Origin: Hyphococcus aureus
Lineage (GTDB): Bacteria; Pseudomonadota; Alphaproteobacteria; Caulobacterales; Parvularculaceae
Assembly: GCF_042643165.1 (NCBI RefSeq)
Contig: NZ_JBHRSH010000002.1
Span: 682,001-746,000, forward strand
Direction of reading: 5' to 3'
Length of the DNA stretch: 64,000 bases
Shown: in pieces, positions 25,292 through 33,083 of the stretch
Layout of the letters: every line of letters starts with the position of its first letter
Numbering within the stretch: the stretch's first letter is position 1
Position numbers and translations under genes: made by a program
The notes under the pieces: generated by a model
What the model was told of the DNA's origin: nothing
Databases searched by the model: none
The model's input: the letters and a program-made list of their open reading frames with translations, nothing else

Positions 25292-26419
25292 ATGACGATC
25301 AGGGTCGCCATTATCGGCGCCGGGATCATGGGCGCCGCAGCAGCTTATGCACTTTCAAGACGCGGCGCAGAAGTCACGATCTTTGAGCAGTTTGCGGCGC
25401 GCCATGATCGCGGATCGTCTCACGGCGCCACCCGTCTTTATCGCACCGCCTATTTCGAACATCCCGATTACGTGCCCATATTGAAACGCGCCGCCGCTGG
25501 CTGGCGCGAACTTGAACGGGAGTCCGGCGAAACCCTGCTTGAGATGTGCGGCGTCTTCATGGCCGGAATGCCGGAGAATCCACTGATCTCGGGCACGGTG
25601 GGGGCGGCGGAAAAACATGGCCTCTCGCTGCAACGGATAACACGCAACGAAGCGTCCTGGCGGTTTCCCTGGTTCGCTCTCGATCCCGCGATGGAGACAC
25701 TGATCGAGCCGGAAGCAGGCTTCATCTATGCGAGCAAAGCGCACACCGCCTTGCTGTCAGGCGCCAAAGCGCATGGCGCAGCGCTTCATGAGAATCGCCC
25801 CATCGATAAATGGGATGTCGCCAGCGCCGATGTTGGCATAACGGTTGATGGTCAACGGCGCGGTTTTGATAAAATCATTCTCACACCGGGCGCGTTTGCC
25901 GGAAGCCTGAAAGGCCTTGGCGAGAGGCTCGTTAAGCCAATGCGCAAAAAGCTGTACTGGACCTCTCCGGAGAACCAGGGCTTCACCCTTCCGATTGGTT
26001 TTCTCCCTTTCGGGATTGAGGAACCGGACGGCAGGTTCTTTTACGGTTTTCCTGCGGTCGATAGTGACGGCGTTAAAGTCGGTGAGCACACGGGCGGCGC
26101 AGCGCTGACAAACCCCGATGACGACGCCATCGACTATTCCGATCAGGCGGGACGGGATATAGCCGACTTTTTACAGCGCCGCGCGCCGGGCCTTTCATCA
26201 ACGACGACAAAAGAACAAAGCTGTCTTTACGCCATGAGCCCTGACGGGCATTTCATCATCGACCTTCACCCTGATGATGAGCGCATCGTCTTCGCAATGG
26301 GGTTTTCCGGCCACGGGTTCAAATTCGCACCGGTAATCGGCGAAGCGCTCGCGGACCTCGCCTTCACAGGCGAGACGATAAAAGAGTTCGACTTCCTGAA
26401 ACCGGAACGTTTTTCTTAA
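25292..26419 (+). CDS. Sarcosine / N-methyltryptophan oxidase-like flavoprotein
   Basis: 375 aa. FAD binding is shown by the N-terminal GxGxxG (IIGAGIMGAAAAY, residues 8-13) and a GSSHGATRL stretch. Cys311 in SCLYAMSPDGHFIID matches the cysteine that covalently holds FAD in monomeric sarcosine oxidase and N-methyl-L-tryptophan oxidase. It oxidises a secondary N-methyl amine, releasing H2O2 and formaldehyde; the exact substrate is uncertain. It is cytosolic. Its TAA overlaps the pdhA stop (TTAA) on the opposite strand. Confidence 0.87.
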   Translation: MTIRVAIIGAGIMGAAAAYALSRRGAEVTIFEQFAARHDRGSSHGATRLYRTAYFEHPDYVPILKRAAAGWRELERESGETLLEMCGVFMAGMPENPLISGTVGAAEKHGLSLQRITRNEASWRFPWFALDPAMETLIEPEAGFIYASKAHTALLSGAKAHGAALHENRPIDKWDVASADVGITVDGQRRGFDKIILTPGAFAGSLKGLGERLVKPMRKKLYWTSPENQGFTLPIGFLPFGIEEPDGRFFYGFPAVDSDGVKVGEHTGGAALTNPDDDAIDYSDQAGRDIADFLQRRAPGLSSTTTKEQSCLYAMSPDGHFIIDLHPDDERIVFAMGFSGHGFKFAPVIGEALADLAFTGETIKEFDFLKPERFS

Positions 26420-27417
26420 GCGTAAATGTCCGTGAAGAGCTCTTCGACTGCGGGCTCCGGGCTTTCAAGCGCGAAGTCGGCAGCTTCTTTGACAATTGCT
26501 TTCAGCTCCTTGTCGATTTCCTTGAGCTTGTCTTCGTCATTAAAGCCATTGTCGGCAAGGCGCTTTTCGCAACGCTTGATCGGATCATTGTGCTCGCGCA
26601 CATCGTCCACTTCCTCACGGGTGCGGTATTTCGCAGGGTCTGACATGGAATGGCCGCGATAACGATATGTCTTCATCTCAAGCACATACGGCCCTTCACC
26701 GCTGCGCGCATGATCGACAGCCTGACGTCCGGCCTCACGCACGGCAAGCACATCCATCCCGTCGACTTCCATGCCTGGAATGCCGAACGCGGCGCCGCGG
26801 CGGTAAAGATGGGTGTCTGAGTGAGAACGCTTGACGCTGGTGCCCATGGCATACTGGTTATTCTCGATGATGAACACGACCGGCAGCTTCCAGAGCTGCG
26901 CCATGTTCATCGCTTCAAAGACCTGACCCTGGTTTGACGCGCCATCGCCGAAATAGGTGAAGCTCACCGAATTCGAACCGCGATAACGGTTGGCGAAGCC
27001 TAGACCGACGCCAAGCGGGATCTGGGCGCCGACAATGCCGTGGCCGCCATAGAACTCCTTCTCTTTCGAGAACATGTGCATGGACCCGCCCTTGCCCTTG
27101 GAATAGCCGCCCTCGCGGCCGGTCAGCTCGGCCATGACGCCTTTCGCGTCCATGCCGCAGGCGAGCATGTGGCCGTGATCGCGATAGCCGGTGATGGTCT
27201 GGTCGCCCTCTTTCTTCACGGCCTCCATACCCACAACAACGGCTTCCTGACCGATATAGAGGTGGCAGAAGCCGCCAATGTGCCCCATGCCGTAGAGCTG
27301 ACCTGCGCGCTCCTCAAAACGGCGAATGAGGAGCATGTCGCGGTAATAATGAAGCAGCTCTTCAGTGCTTGCGGTCAGGTTGGATTTAGGGGCGCTTTCG
27401 CGCGTATCGGGGGCCAT
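26416..27417 (-). CDS. pdhA: Pyruvate dehydrogenase E1 component, alpha subunit
   Basis: 333 aa. The thiamine diphosphate motif runs from GDGASNQG to ENNQYAMGTS, and the phosphorylation-loop analogue is YRYRGHSMSDPAKYR. It forms an alpha2beta2 E1 with PdhB and decarboxylates pyruvate for the dehydrogenase complex. The start is the ATG at 27417, with GGAG 8 bases upstream; the TTG just before it is not needed. It lies after the ftsB-type gene, as in other alphaproteobacteria. The usual pdhB partner is not next to it: downstream is a convergent oxidase gene. Confidence 0.96.
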   Translation of the reverse strand: MAPDTRESAPKSNLTASTEELLHYYRDMLLIRRFEERAGQLYGMGHIGGFCHLYIGQEAVVVGMEAVKKEGDQTITGYRDHGHMLACGMDAKGVMAELTGREGGYSKGKGGSMHMFSKEKEFYGGHGIVGAQIPLGVGLGFANRYRGSNSVSFTYFGDGASNQGQVFEAMNMAQLWKLPVVFIIENNQYAMGTSVKRSHSDTHLYRRGAAFGIPGMEVDGMDVLAVREAGRQAVDHARSGEGPYVLEMKTYRYRGHSMSDPAKYRTREEVDDVREHNDPIKRCEKRLADNGFNDEDKLKEIDKELKAIVKEAADFALESPEPAVEELFTDIYA

Positions 27418-27517
27418 CAAGGGATCTCCGGGGTCTGTTCAGACCCTGTCATAAACGGGCGGCCGCCGGGGAACAAGTTGTGTTGGGCATTTGAGCCGGC
27501 CCTGCCGGAAAAGCGGC

Positions 27518-27841
27518 TTATTCGCTCAGAAGCCGATCGAGTTCGCGGCGGGAAATGACCACATCCCCCTCCCGGGAATAGCCCAGCACCGACCGTATCC
27601 GCTCATCGAGGAGGTCCGGATCAAGGGATTTCGAGTTGAGGAGGTCGGCCCGCTTTTCAAGCTCAATTCGCCGCGCGTGAAGCTCCGCGAACTGAGCCTC
27701 TTTCTCCGCGGCCTCCCTCTTGAGGGAGGAAAGCGCGCGATAGCCGGTGTCGCTGACCACCGCGCTGTAAAGCAGGATGCCAGTCAAGCACATGGCCAGA
27801 GCGGGAAAGGCGATGTCGAGAAGGAAGCGAAGACGCAACAT
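27518..27841 (-). CDS. Septum formation initiator family protein (FtsB/DivIC)
   Basis: 107 aa from the ATG at 27841: one membrane helix (about 8-28, IAFPALAMCLTGILLYSAVV), then a coiled coil (LSSLKREAAEKEAQFAELHARR) and the conserved DPDLLDERIRSVLGYSREGD block. FtsB-like proteins bridge FtsQ/FtsL in the divisome. An in-frame ATG at 27928 would add 29 residues, but it abuts the T-tract of a terminator, and that extra stretch is better explained as promoter DNA (palindrome, CtrA box, GANTC cluster). Hence I choose 27841. It precedes pdhA, the usual order. Confidence 0.88.
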   Translation of the reverse strand: MLRLRFLLDIAFPALAMCLTGILLYSAVVSDTGYRALSSLKREAAEKEAQFAELHARRIELEKRADLLNSKSLDPDLLDERIRSVLGYSREGDVVISRRELDRLLSE

Positions 27842-27872
27842 GGACCGGTTCTTTTTTGGTTGCGTTTCAAAA

Positions 27873-27925
27873 GAATCAAAGTTGGTTAATGATTCGTTAA
27901 AATCCGAATCAGCTGATTCGGATTT
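27873..27925 (-). promoter_or_regulatory. Cell-cycle-type control region of ftsB: CtrA box, GANTC cluster, palindrome
   Basis: On the minus strand TTAA, seven bases, TTAAC (27900 to 27885) is a perfect CtrA box, 44-59 bases upstream of the chosen start. Four GANTC sites (27873, 27891, 27906, 27915), the CcrM methylation target, lie within 47 bases. Bases 27900-27925 are a 26-bp perfect palindrome centred at 27912/27913 that contains two of them. Confidence 0.6.
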
Positions 27926-27928
27926 CAT

Positions 27929-27956
27929 AAAAAAACGGGCCCCGAAGGGCCCGTTT
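27929..27956 (-). terminator. Terminator of the RTX protease gene (-)
   Basis: On the minus strand a 10-bp stem AAACGGGCCC/GGGCCCGTTT (27933-27956) with a 4-base loop runs into seven T. It lies 33 bases after the protease stop. Confidence 0.88.
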
Positions 27957-27988
27957 CCAGCGTTGTGTGCGAAATTCAGGTCGGTCGA

Positions 27989-30721
27989 TTACGCAAAGAT
28001 AAAGTCGCTCTCGCTGACCAGCACATTTGTTACGATAGTGAAGTCAGCCAAACCGTCTCCATTGGTGTCGCCTTCAATGAAGTTTTGGCCGCTGTCGCTA
28101 TAGGCGCGCAGCTCGCCAGCAGTGTTGCTGAAAGCGCTGGAGCCTATCCAGTCAAAGGCGTCGACATCACCACCGTCGATCGCATCCAGACCGCTGAGAT
28201 CAATCAGGTCCCGATGCTTTGCGAAATCAACGATTTCGTCGACGCCGCCAAGGTCTGTGAAGGCGTATATATCGTTGCCGTTTCCGCCCTTCAGCGTATC
28301 GTCGCCGGCGCCGCCATTCAGATAATCCTTGGCGTTTCCACCATTCAGATAATCATCGTCGTCGCCGCCGAAAAGCGTATCTTTGCCGTTTCCGCCGAGG
28401 ATAACGTCATCACCTTCCTCGCCGTAGAGTTCGTCATTGCCGGACACGCCGGAGATGAAATCGTCACCCTCGCCGCCAAAGATAACCTCTGTCCCGATGC
28501 CGCCCAGCAGGCTGTCATCGCCGCCCATGCCAAGCAGTTGTTCAATGCCGAAACCCGCCCGGATCAAGTCGTCGTGGTTGCTGCCCTGAAGCGCTTCAAT
28601 GCTGACATAGATGTCGCCTTCAGCATCGCCCTCACCAAACAGGTTCCACACACCGGTCAGAATGACGACGCCTTCATCGGAGTCCATATAGGAAGCCGTG
28701 TCGAAGCCAGCGCCGCCGATCAATCTGTCGCCGCCGCCGCGTCCCATAAGAACGTCGTCGCCTGCATGGCCTTTCAGCCAGTTCACTCCGTCATTGCCGA
28801 TCAGGGCGTCATTCCCTGACCCGCCAGTTGCTTTCTCAATCTCGACGCCGTTGGCGATCGTGTAACCGCCCCAGATGCCGTCAACGAAAGAAATGGCGCC
28901 GCCGCCGGTCGGCGTATAATCCAGCGTCGCCGCCAGAAGGTCGATCCGGACATCGGCTGCGCCGTCATAGCGGATTTCGTCCACCCCGCCGGTATCCCAG
29001 ATGGTTTCGTAATACGTGCCGGGATCATTGGCATCGCCGAGCATGTAAACGGTGTCGCCGGTCGCATACTCATTGATGACGCCATAACGTTCTTGCAAGG
29101 CGGCGATGTCGAACGCGCTGAGCGTGCCTGACCAGCCGCTATCGATATTGTCAGCCGAAAACGGCGTCGCGCCGTCCGGATGCGTTTCCCAGGCGTCATT
29201 ATAAGACATCACCGTATAGACGCCCTGGTTGAGGTCGTAGATGCCGAGCGAACCTGTGGGCGCGCTGACGCCGAGCAAGATTTCGGAACCGCCGCCGGTG
29301 TCATGCGGGTGAGCAAGGCCATGAGCGTGACCGAACTCATGCAGGATCACGGCAAAAGCATAACCGCCTTGTTCCAGACTTTGCTGCTGATCGAAGGTCC
29401 AGCCGCCGCTGAGGACGTTAAACGCCCCAATGCCCTGCTGGGTGCCGTATGCGGGATCTTGCGGATAGAAATAGGCGCCGAACTGATCGGACTCCGTCGT
29501 AAACAGACGGAATGTCGCTTCGTTGACGTCCTCAGTGATTTCATAATTGACGCCGAGGATCTTTTCATACTCCTCGAGCGCCTCCATCACCTGCCCCTTC
29601 TCATATTCATTCCAGCCAAGTGAAAGACCCGGCTCGCCGAAGGTGTCTCCCGCTTCGCCAAAATAGACATAGGCGGTGTTTGTTTCATCAAACGGAACAT
29701 TCGCGGCGCTGTCCCAATACAACGCTTCCAGCGGATCGAAGTCGTCTGGATTAAACACTTGCGACGTAATCGAATAACCGCCGCTCCATGGCTGGTAAGA
29801 GAAGACGTCCATATAATAGGTGCCGCCTTCCTGAGCGAAGAAATCCACTCTGGAGCTGATATCACTCGGGAAGCTGATATCGTCGCTTGAGGCGACAACG
29901 TTGCCTTCGGAATCGTAAATGACGATGTAAGTGTCTAGTTCACCGTCCGGAAGCGCGAGAAAATCAGACTCATAGTCGGCGCCGCCGGCCACTTCGAACG
30001 AATAGACCTGCCCTGCTTCGACAGTGAAGGTGTAGGTGTCGACTTCACTAAAATCCGGGCCATAAACAACCCCGGGGCCGGCTTCGATGAAGCCATAGGT
30101 AACGCCGCCAAGATTTACTTCTGCGGCGCCGCCAAAGGTGTCCGGCACAACGTCAACGCCGGGGCTTACAATCGCGTCCAGCGTGTAGTCACCGGTAAGG
30201 CCGGCGCCGGGATATCCCTCAACCGCCAGATAGTAAGTGTCTGTGGTCGTCGCGGTGAAGGTGATCAGCGACATCGTTCCTGCGCCGCCGTCATCGTCAT
30301 AATTTATGAGGTTGAAATCCCCATCGAGCAGATACAGGAATGTATCCTGCAGAGGATTTTCGCCCGACCCATAGACGGAGAACATATATGTCTCTCCGGC
30401 AGTGAGGCTGATTTCATAAATATCGAGCTCATCGGGTGCGTCGATCGATCCGTCGAGCGCTATTTCGGCGGGAATGTCCCCGATAGTGGACAGGACGCCG
30501 CCAGCAGCCGAAAAAGTAGCGGGATCGTATAATGTAGCGCCGCCCTTATAGTGGGGGTCCCACTCAGGATAAACCGCTATGCTGGTGAAGGTGTTCTTGC
30601 CGAAAGTCTCGCTGATATTGCTGCGAGTGTAGGCGGCGCCGCCAAAATTATTGAAGTAGGGATATTCGTCTCCCAGCAGGGAGAGATTTCCCGCCTCTGT
30701 TTCGTCAGAATCATACGTCAT
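27989..30721 (-). CDS. RTX metalloprotease with PPC-like domains (serralysin-type)
   Basis: 910 aa from the ATG at 30721, preceded by AAGGGG. There is no N-terminal signal peptide. Two beta-rich PPC-like modules (about 95-320, EIALDGSIDAPDELDIYEI and VDTYTFTVEAGQVYSFEV) precede a zinc protease domain with HEFGHAHGLAH at 461-471, the metzincin pattern HExxHxxGxxH. About ten RTX nonapeptides follow (GGAGFDTA, GGEGDDFISG, GGNGKDTLFG, GGAGDDTLKG), then a C-terminal type I secretion signal ending in a hydrophobic tail. It is presumably exported by an ABC (type I) system that is not in this window, and degrades extracellular protein. It lies between ftsB and eno. Confidence 0.9.
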   Translation of the reverse strand: MTYDSDETEAGNLSLLGDEYPYFNNFGGAAYTRSNISETFGKNTFTSIAVYPEWDPHYKGGATLYDPATFSAAGGVLSTIGDIPAEIALDGSIDAPDELDIYEISLTAGETYMFSVYGSGENPLQDTFLYLLDGDFNLINYDDDGGAGTMSLITFTATTTDTYYLAVEGYPGAGLTGDYTLDAIVSPGVDVVPDTFGGAAEVNLGGVTYGFIEAGPGVVYGPDFSEVDTYTFTVEAGQVYSFEVAGGADYESDFLALPDGELDTYIVIYDSEGNVVASSDDISFPSDISSRVDFFAQEGGTYYMDVFSYQPWSGGYSITSQVFNPDDFDPLEALYWDSAANVPFDETNTAYVYFGEAGDTFGEPGLSLGWNEYEKGQVMEALEEYEKILGVNYEITEDVNEATFRLFTTESDQFGAYFYPQDPAYGTQQGIGAFNVLSGGWTFDQQQSLEQGGYAFAVILHEFGHAHGLAHPHDTGGGSEILLGVSAPTGSLGIYDLNQGVYTVMSYNDAWETHPDGATPFSADNIDSGWSGTLSAFDIAALQERYGVINEYATGDTVYMLGDANDPGTYYETIWDTGGVDEIRYDGAADVRIDLLAATLDYTPTGGGAISFVDGIWGGYTIANGVEIEKATGGSGNDALIGNDGVNWLKGHAGDDVLMGRGGGDRLIGGAGFDTASYMDSDEGVVILTGVWNLFGEGDAEGDIYVSIEALQGSNHDDLIRAGFGIEQLLGMGGDDSLLGGIGTEVIFGGEGDDFISGVSGNDELYGEEGDDVILGGNGKDTLFGGDDDDYLNGGNAKDYLNGGAGDDTLKGGNGNDIYAFTDLGGVDEIVDFAKHRDLIDLSGLDAIDGGDVDAFDWIGSSAFSNTAGELRAYSDSGQNFIEGDTNGDGLADFTIVTNVLVSESDFIFA

Positions 30722-30741
30722 GATCAGCCCCTTATAAAAAC

Positions 30742-30769
30742 GGTTTACAAGCTCAAGGTTTACAAGCTC
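30742..30769 (-). repeat. Paired 13-base direct repeats upstream of the protease
   Basis: GGTTTACAAGCTC occurs at 30742-30754 and again at 30757-30769 (15-base period, about one and a half helical turns). It lies 21-48 bases upstream of the protease ATG, so it could be an operator for its promoter or a chance tandem duplication. Confidence 0.5.
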
Positions 30770-30839
30770 GTCCTCGAATCTTATCCATAAACGGATCATA
30801 TTTGCGTGAGGCGATGACGCAATCATTGCAGGTGAAAAT

Positions 30840-31241
30840 ATGCATAAAAAAAAGCAGCTTATATTACATTCAGCTATTCTGCTGAGTATTGCCGCCACAT
30901 CCTGCCAACGCGGACAGGCGGAAGCCGAACCTTACAAGGCGTTGGAAGCGCAAGAAGAAACAATTGTTACTGTTTCACAGAAAGATCCTGTTACTGTGTC
31001 ACAACAAAAATGTTCGAAAACGCCCGAAGGCGTTGCAGGGCTGCCCTATTCTCATGGCAAGGTATTCGCAACGCTCGACGAGTACCTGGCGCATTTGCAT
31101 CAACTCAGTGCAATTGACCTGCCTTACTGGCGAGAAATTCGTCCGGGAATATACCAAAAAGTTGTGCGCATGCCTGAGGCGGAACCGCAAACGGCGACAC
31201 GCGAAGAGCTAATGAAAAAATACTGTTTCGACGGCGAGTAA
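30840..31241 (+). CDS. Small predicted lipoprotein of unknown function
   Basis: 133 aa, divergent from the protease gene. The N terminus MHKKK, a hydrophobic core and IAATSC-QRG form a lipoprotein-like signal. The mature part has a short internal duplication (VTVSQKDP then VTVSQQK). Further on it carries YLAHLHQLSAIDLPYW, and two Cys that could form a disulfide (SQQKCSK and KKYCFDG). I do not recognise the family. The codon use is richer in A/T than its neighbours, which could mark it and the protease as an insertion between ftsB and eno. Confidence 0.65.
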   Translation: MHKKKQLILHSAILLSIAATSCQRGQAEAEPYKALEAQEETIVTVSQKDPVTVSQQKCSKTPEGVAGLPYSHGKVFATLDEYLAHLHQLSAIDLPYWREIRPGIYQKVVRMPEAEPQTATREELMKKYCFDGE

Positions 31242-31249
31242 TCCGGATT

Positions 31250-31720
31250 TTACGCCGTCTTGAGATCGAGCGCGAGCGCCTGATCGCAACGCCGCTCCAG
31301 CGCCGCCTCAGGCGAAGGGGCGAAACCATATTTGGCGTATAGGCCCAGCGCTTCTTCAAGGACGCGGGCCGTCTGAAGCTCGATCCGGCGGAAGCCAAGC
31401 TCTTTCGCTTGTTTTATGGCGTGCGTCAGCAGCCGCTTGCCGTGCCCCCGCCCCCGCGCCGATTGTTTCAAATACATCTTGCGCAGCTCAGCAACGCCAT
31501 CCCCCATCGGAAGCAGTCCAACGGTGCCGATGATGTCGCCCGCAGGCGTTTCCAGCACATCGAACAACCCGCCGGCGTAAAAGCTTTCGAGGTCGCTCAG
31601 ATCCTTGTCTGTCGTCTTCGGGGCCGGCTCAAGGCCATATTCATCGAGCACGGTAAAGATCAGCGCCCGGACCTTTTCCGTGTCCGCATTGGTCGCTGGG
31701 CGAATGACGGGTGCGCTCAA
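31250..31720 (-). CDS. GNAT family N-acetyltransferase with TTG start
   Basis: 156 aa. GNAT motifs are ELRKMYLKQSARGRGHGKRLLTHA (the Q/R-x-x-G-x-G/A loop; one run of the motif is cut here) and RIELQTARVLEEALGLYAKYGF. The substrate is unknown. There is no ATG near the start: the frame is open upstream only through the enolase gene in another frame, which is not coding for this protein. The TTG at 31720 lies 4 bases beyond the eno stop and uses GGGACGG within the end of eno as ribosome site. It is therefore probably coupled to eno translation. Confidence 0.8.
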   Translation of the reverse strand: MSAPVIRPATNADTEKVRALIFTVLDEYGLEPAPKTTDKDLSDLESFYAGGLFDVLETPAGDIIGTVGLLPMGDGVAELRKMYLKQSARGRGHGKRLLTHAIKQAKELGFRRIELQTARVLEEALGLYAKYGFAPSPEAALERRCDQALALDLKTA

Positions 31721-31724
31721 ATGA

Positions 31725-32999
31725 TCACCGTCCCAACGCAGCGGCGCCAGCGTAACGCGCCATATCGTCAAGCTCCTGTTCAATCCGTAGAAGCTGGTTA
31801 TATTTCGCAAGCCGATCCGAACGGGCGAGCGAGCCGGTTTTGATCTGGCCGCAATTGGTGGCGACGGCGAGATCAGCGATTGTTGCATCTTCGGTTTCAC
31901 CGGAGCGATGCGACATGACTGCCGTGTAGCCTGCACGATGCGCCACATCGACAGCCGCGAGCGTTTCGGTAAGCGTTCCGATCTGATTGACCTTGACGAG
32001 GATCGAATTGGCGCAGCTTTTTTCAATCCCGTCGCGAAGGCGTTTTTCATTGGTGACGAAAAGATCGTCTCCCACAAGCTGGCACTTGTCGCCAACCAGG
32101 TCGGTCAACGCTTTCCAGCCCGCCCAGTCATCTTCGGCCATGCCGTCTTCAATGGACACGATCGGATAACGCGCAACGAGATCGGCGAGATATTTCGCCA
32201 TGCCGTCGCCGTCGAGCGACTTGCCCTCGCCTGCAAGCTCATATTTGCCGTTCTTGTAGAACTCGGTAGACGCCGCATCGAGCGCAATGAAGATATCCTC
32301 CGCCGGCCGGTAGCCGGCTTTTTCAATCGCTTTCATAATGAAGCCGAGCGCATCATCGGTGGATTGAAGGTTCGGCGCGAAACCGCCCTCGTCACCGACA
32401 TTGGTGTTATGCCCGGCGTCTTTCAGGCCTTTCTTCAAGGCGTGAAAAACCTCAGCGCCCATGCGCAGCGCATCAGAGAATGTCTCGGCGCCGAGCGGCA
32501 TGATCATGAATTCCTGAATGTCGATCGGATTGTCGGCGTGTTCCCCGCCATTGATGATGTTCATCATCGGCGCCGGCAGAACCCGCGCGGAGACCCCGCC
32601 CACATACCGATAGAGCGGCAGGGCCGATGCGTCCGCCGCCGCCTTGGCGACAGCCAGGGAAACCCCGAGAATAGCATTGGCGCCAAGACGCGATTTATTT
32701 TCCGTGCCGTCAAGCGCGATCATGGTTTCGTCGATCAGGGTCTGCTCTTCCGCTTCAAATCCTGACAGCGCATCGAAGATCTCGCCATTGACGGCCTCGA
32801 CGGCTTTCAACACGCCTTTGCCGCCATATCTTTTGCCGCCATCGCGAAGTTCATGGGCTTCATGTGCGCCGGTGGATGCGCCCGAGGGTACGCCTGCGCG
32901 GCCCATGGACCCGTCTTCGAGCGTGACATCGACTTCAACGGTCGGGTTGCCCCGGCTGTCGAGGATTTCACGGGCGAAAATGTCGGCGATGGCGGTCAT
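31725..32999 (-). CDS. eno: Enolase
   Basis: 424 aa, full length. It shows the enolase signatures SGASTGAHEAHELRDGG, the Mg-binding acidic residues (ALDAAS, SIEDGMAEDD, VGDDLFVT), the LVKVNQIGTLTET loop and SHRSGETEDA near the C terminus. It converts 2-phosphoglycerate to phosphoenolpyruvate in the cytosol and is also an RNA degradosome component in many bacteria. A 9-bp hairpin (33006-33032) just upstream covers its GGAG ribosome site. In related genomes eno sits near ftsB and pdhA; here the protease and lipoprotein genes lie between. Confidence 0.98.
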   Translation of the reverse strand: MTAIADIFAREILDSRGNPTVEVDVTLEDGSMGRAGVPSGASTGAHEAHELRDGGKRYGGKGVLKAVEAVNGEIFDALSGFEAEEQTLIDETMIALDGTENKSRLGANAILGVSLAVAKAAADASALPLYRYVGGVSARVLPAPMMNIINGGEHADNPIDIQEFMIMPLGAETFSDALRMGAEVFHALKKGLKDAGHNTNVGDEGGFAPNLQSTDDALGFIMKAIEKAGYRPAEDIFIALDAASTEFYKNGKYELAGEGKSLDGDGMAKYLADLVARYPIVSIEDGMAEDDWAGWKALTDLVGDKCQLVGDDLFVTNEKRLRDGIEKSCANSILVKVNQIGTLTETLAAVDVAHRAGYTAVMSHRSGETEDATIADLAVATNCGQIKTGSLARSDRLAKYNQLLRIEQELDDMARYAGAAALGR

Positions 33000-33005
33000 G
33001 AGAAA

Positions 33006-33032
33006 AGGCTCCGGTTATGATTTCCGGAGCCT
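33006..33032 (-). promoter_or_regulatory. Hairpin covering the eno ribosome site
   Basis: Inverted repeat AGGCTCCGG/CCGGAGCCT with a 9-base loop, 7-33 bases before the eno ATG on the minus strand. The GGAG Shine-Dalgarno is inside the 3' arm, so the folded mRNA would hide it. The TTTTC that follows also gives it a weak terminator look, for the lipoprotein gene upstream. Confidence 0.55.
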
Positions 33033-33083
33033 CTATAGCCTGCCATGACGGAAGCGCAACGCCGCCGCCGTCAGCTTTGCCGT

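Noticed and set aside
31908..32765. Plus-strand frame of 285 codons
   Set aside because: Antisense to enolase, with no motif of its own.
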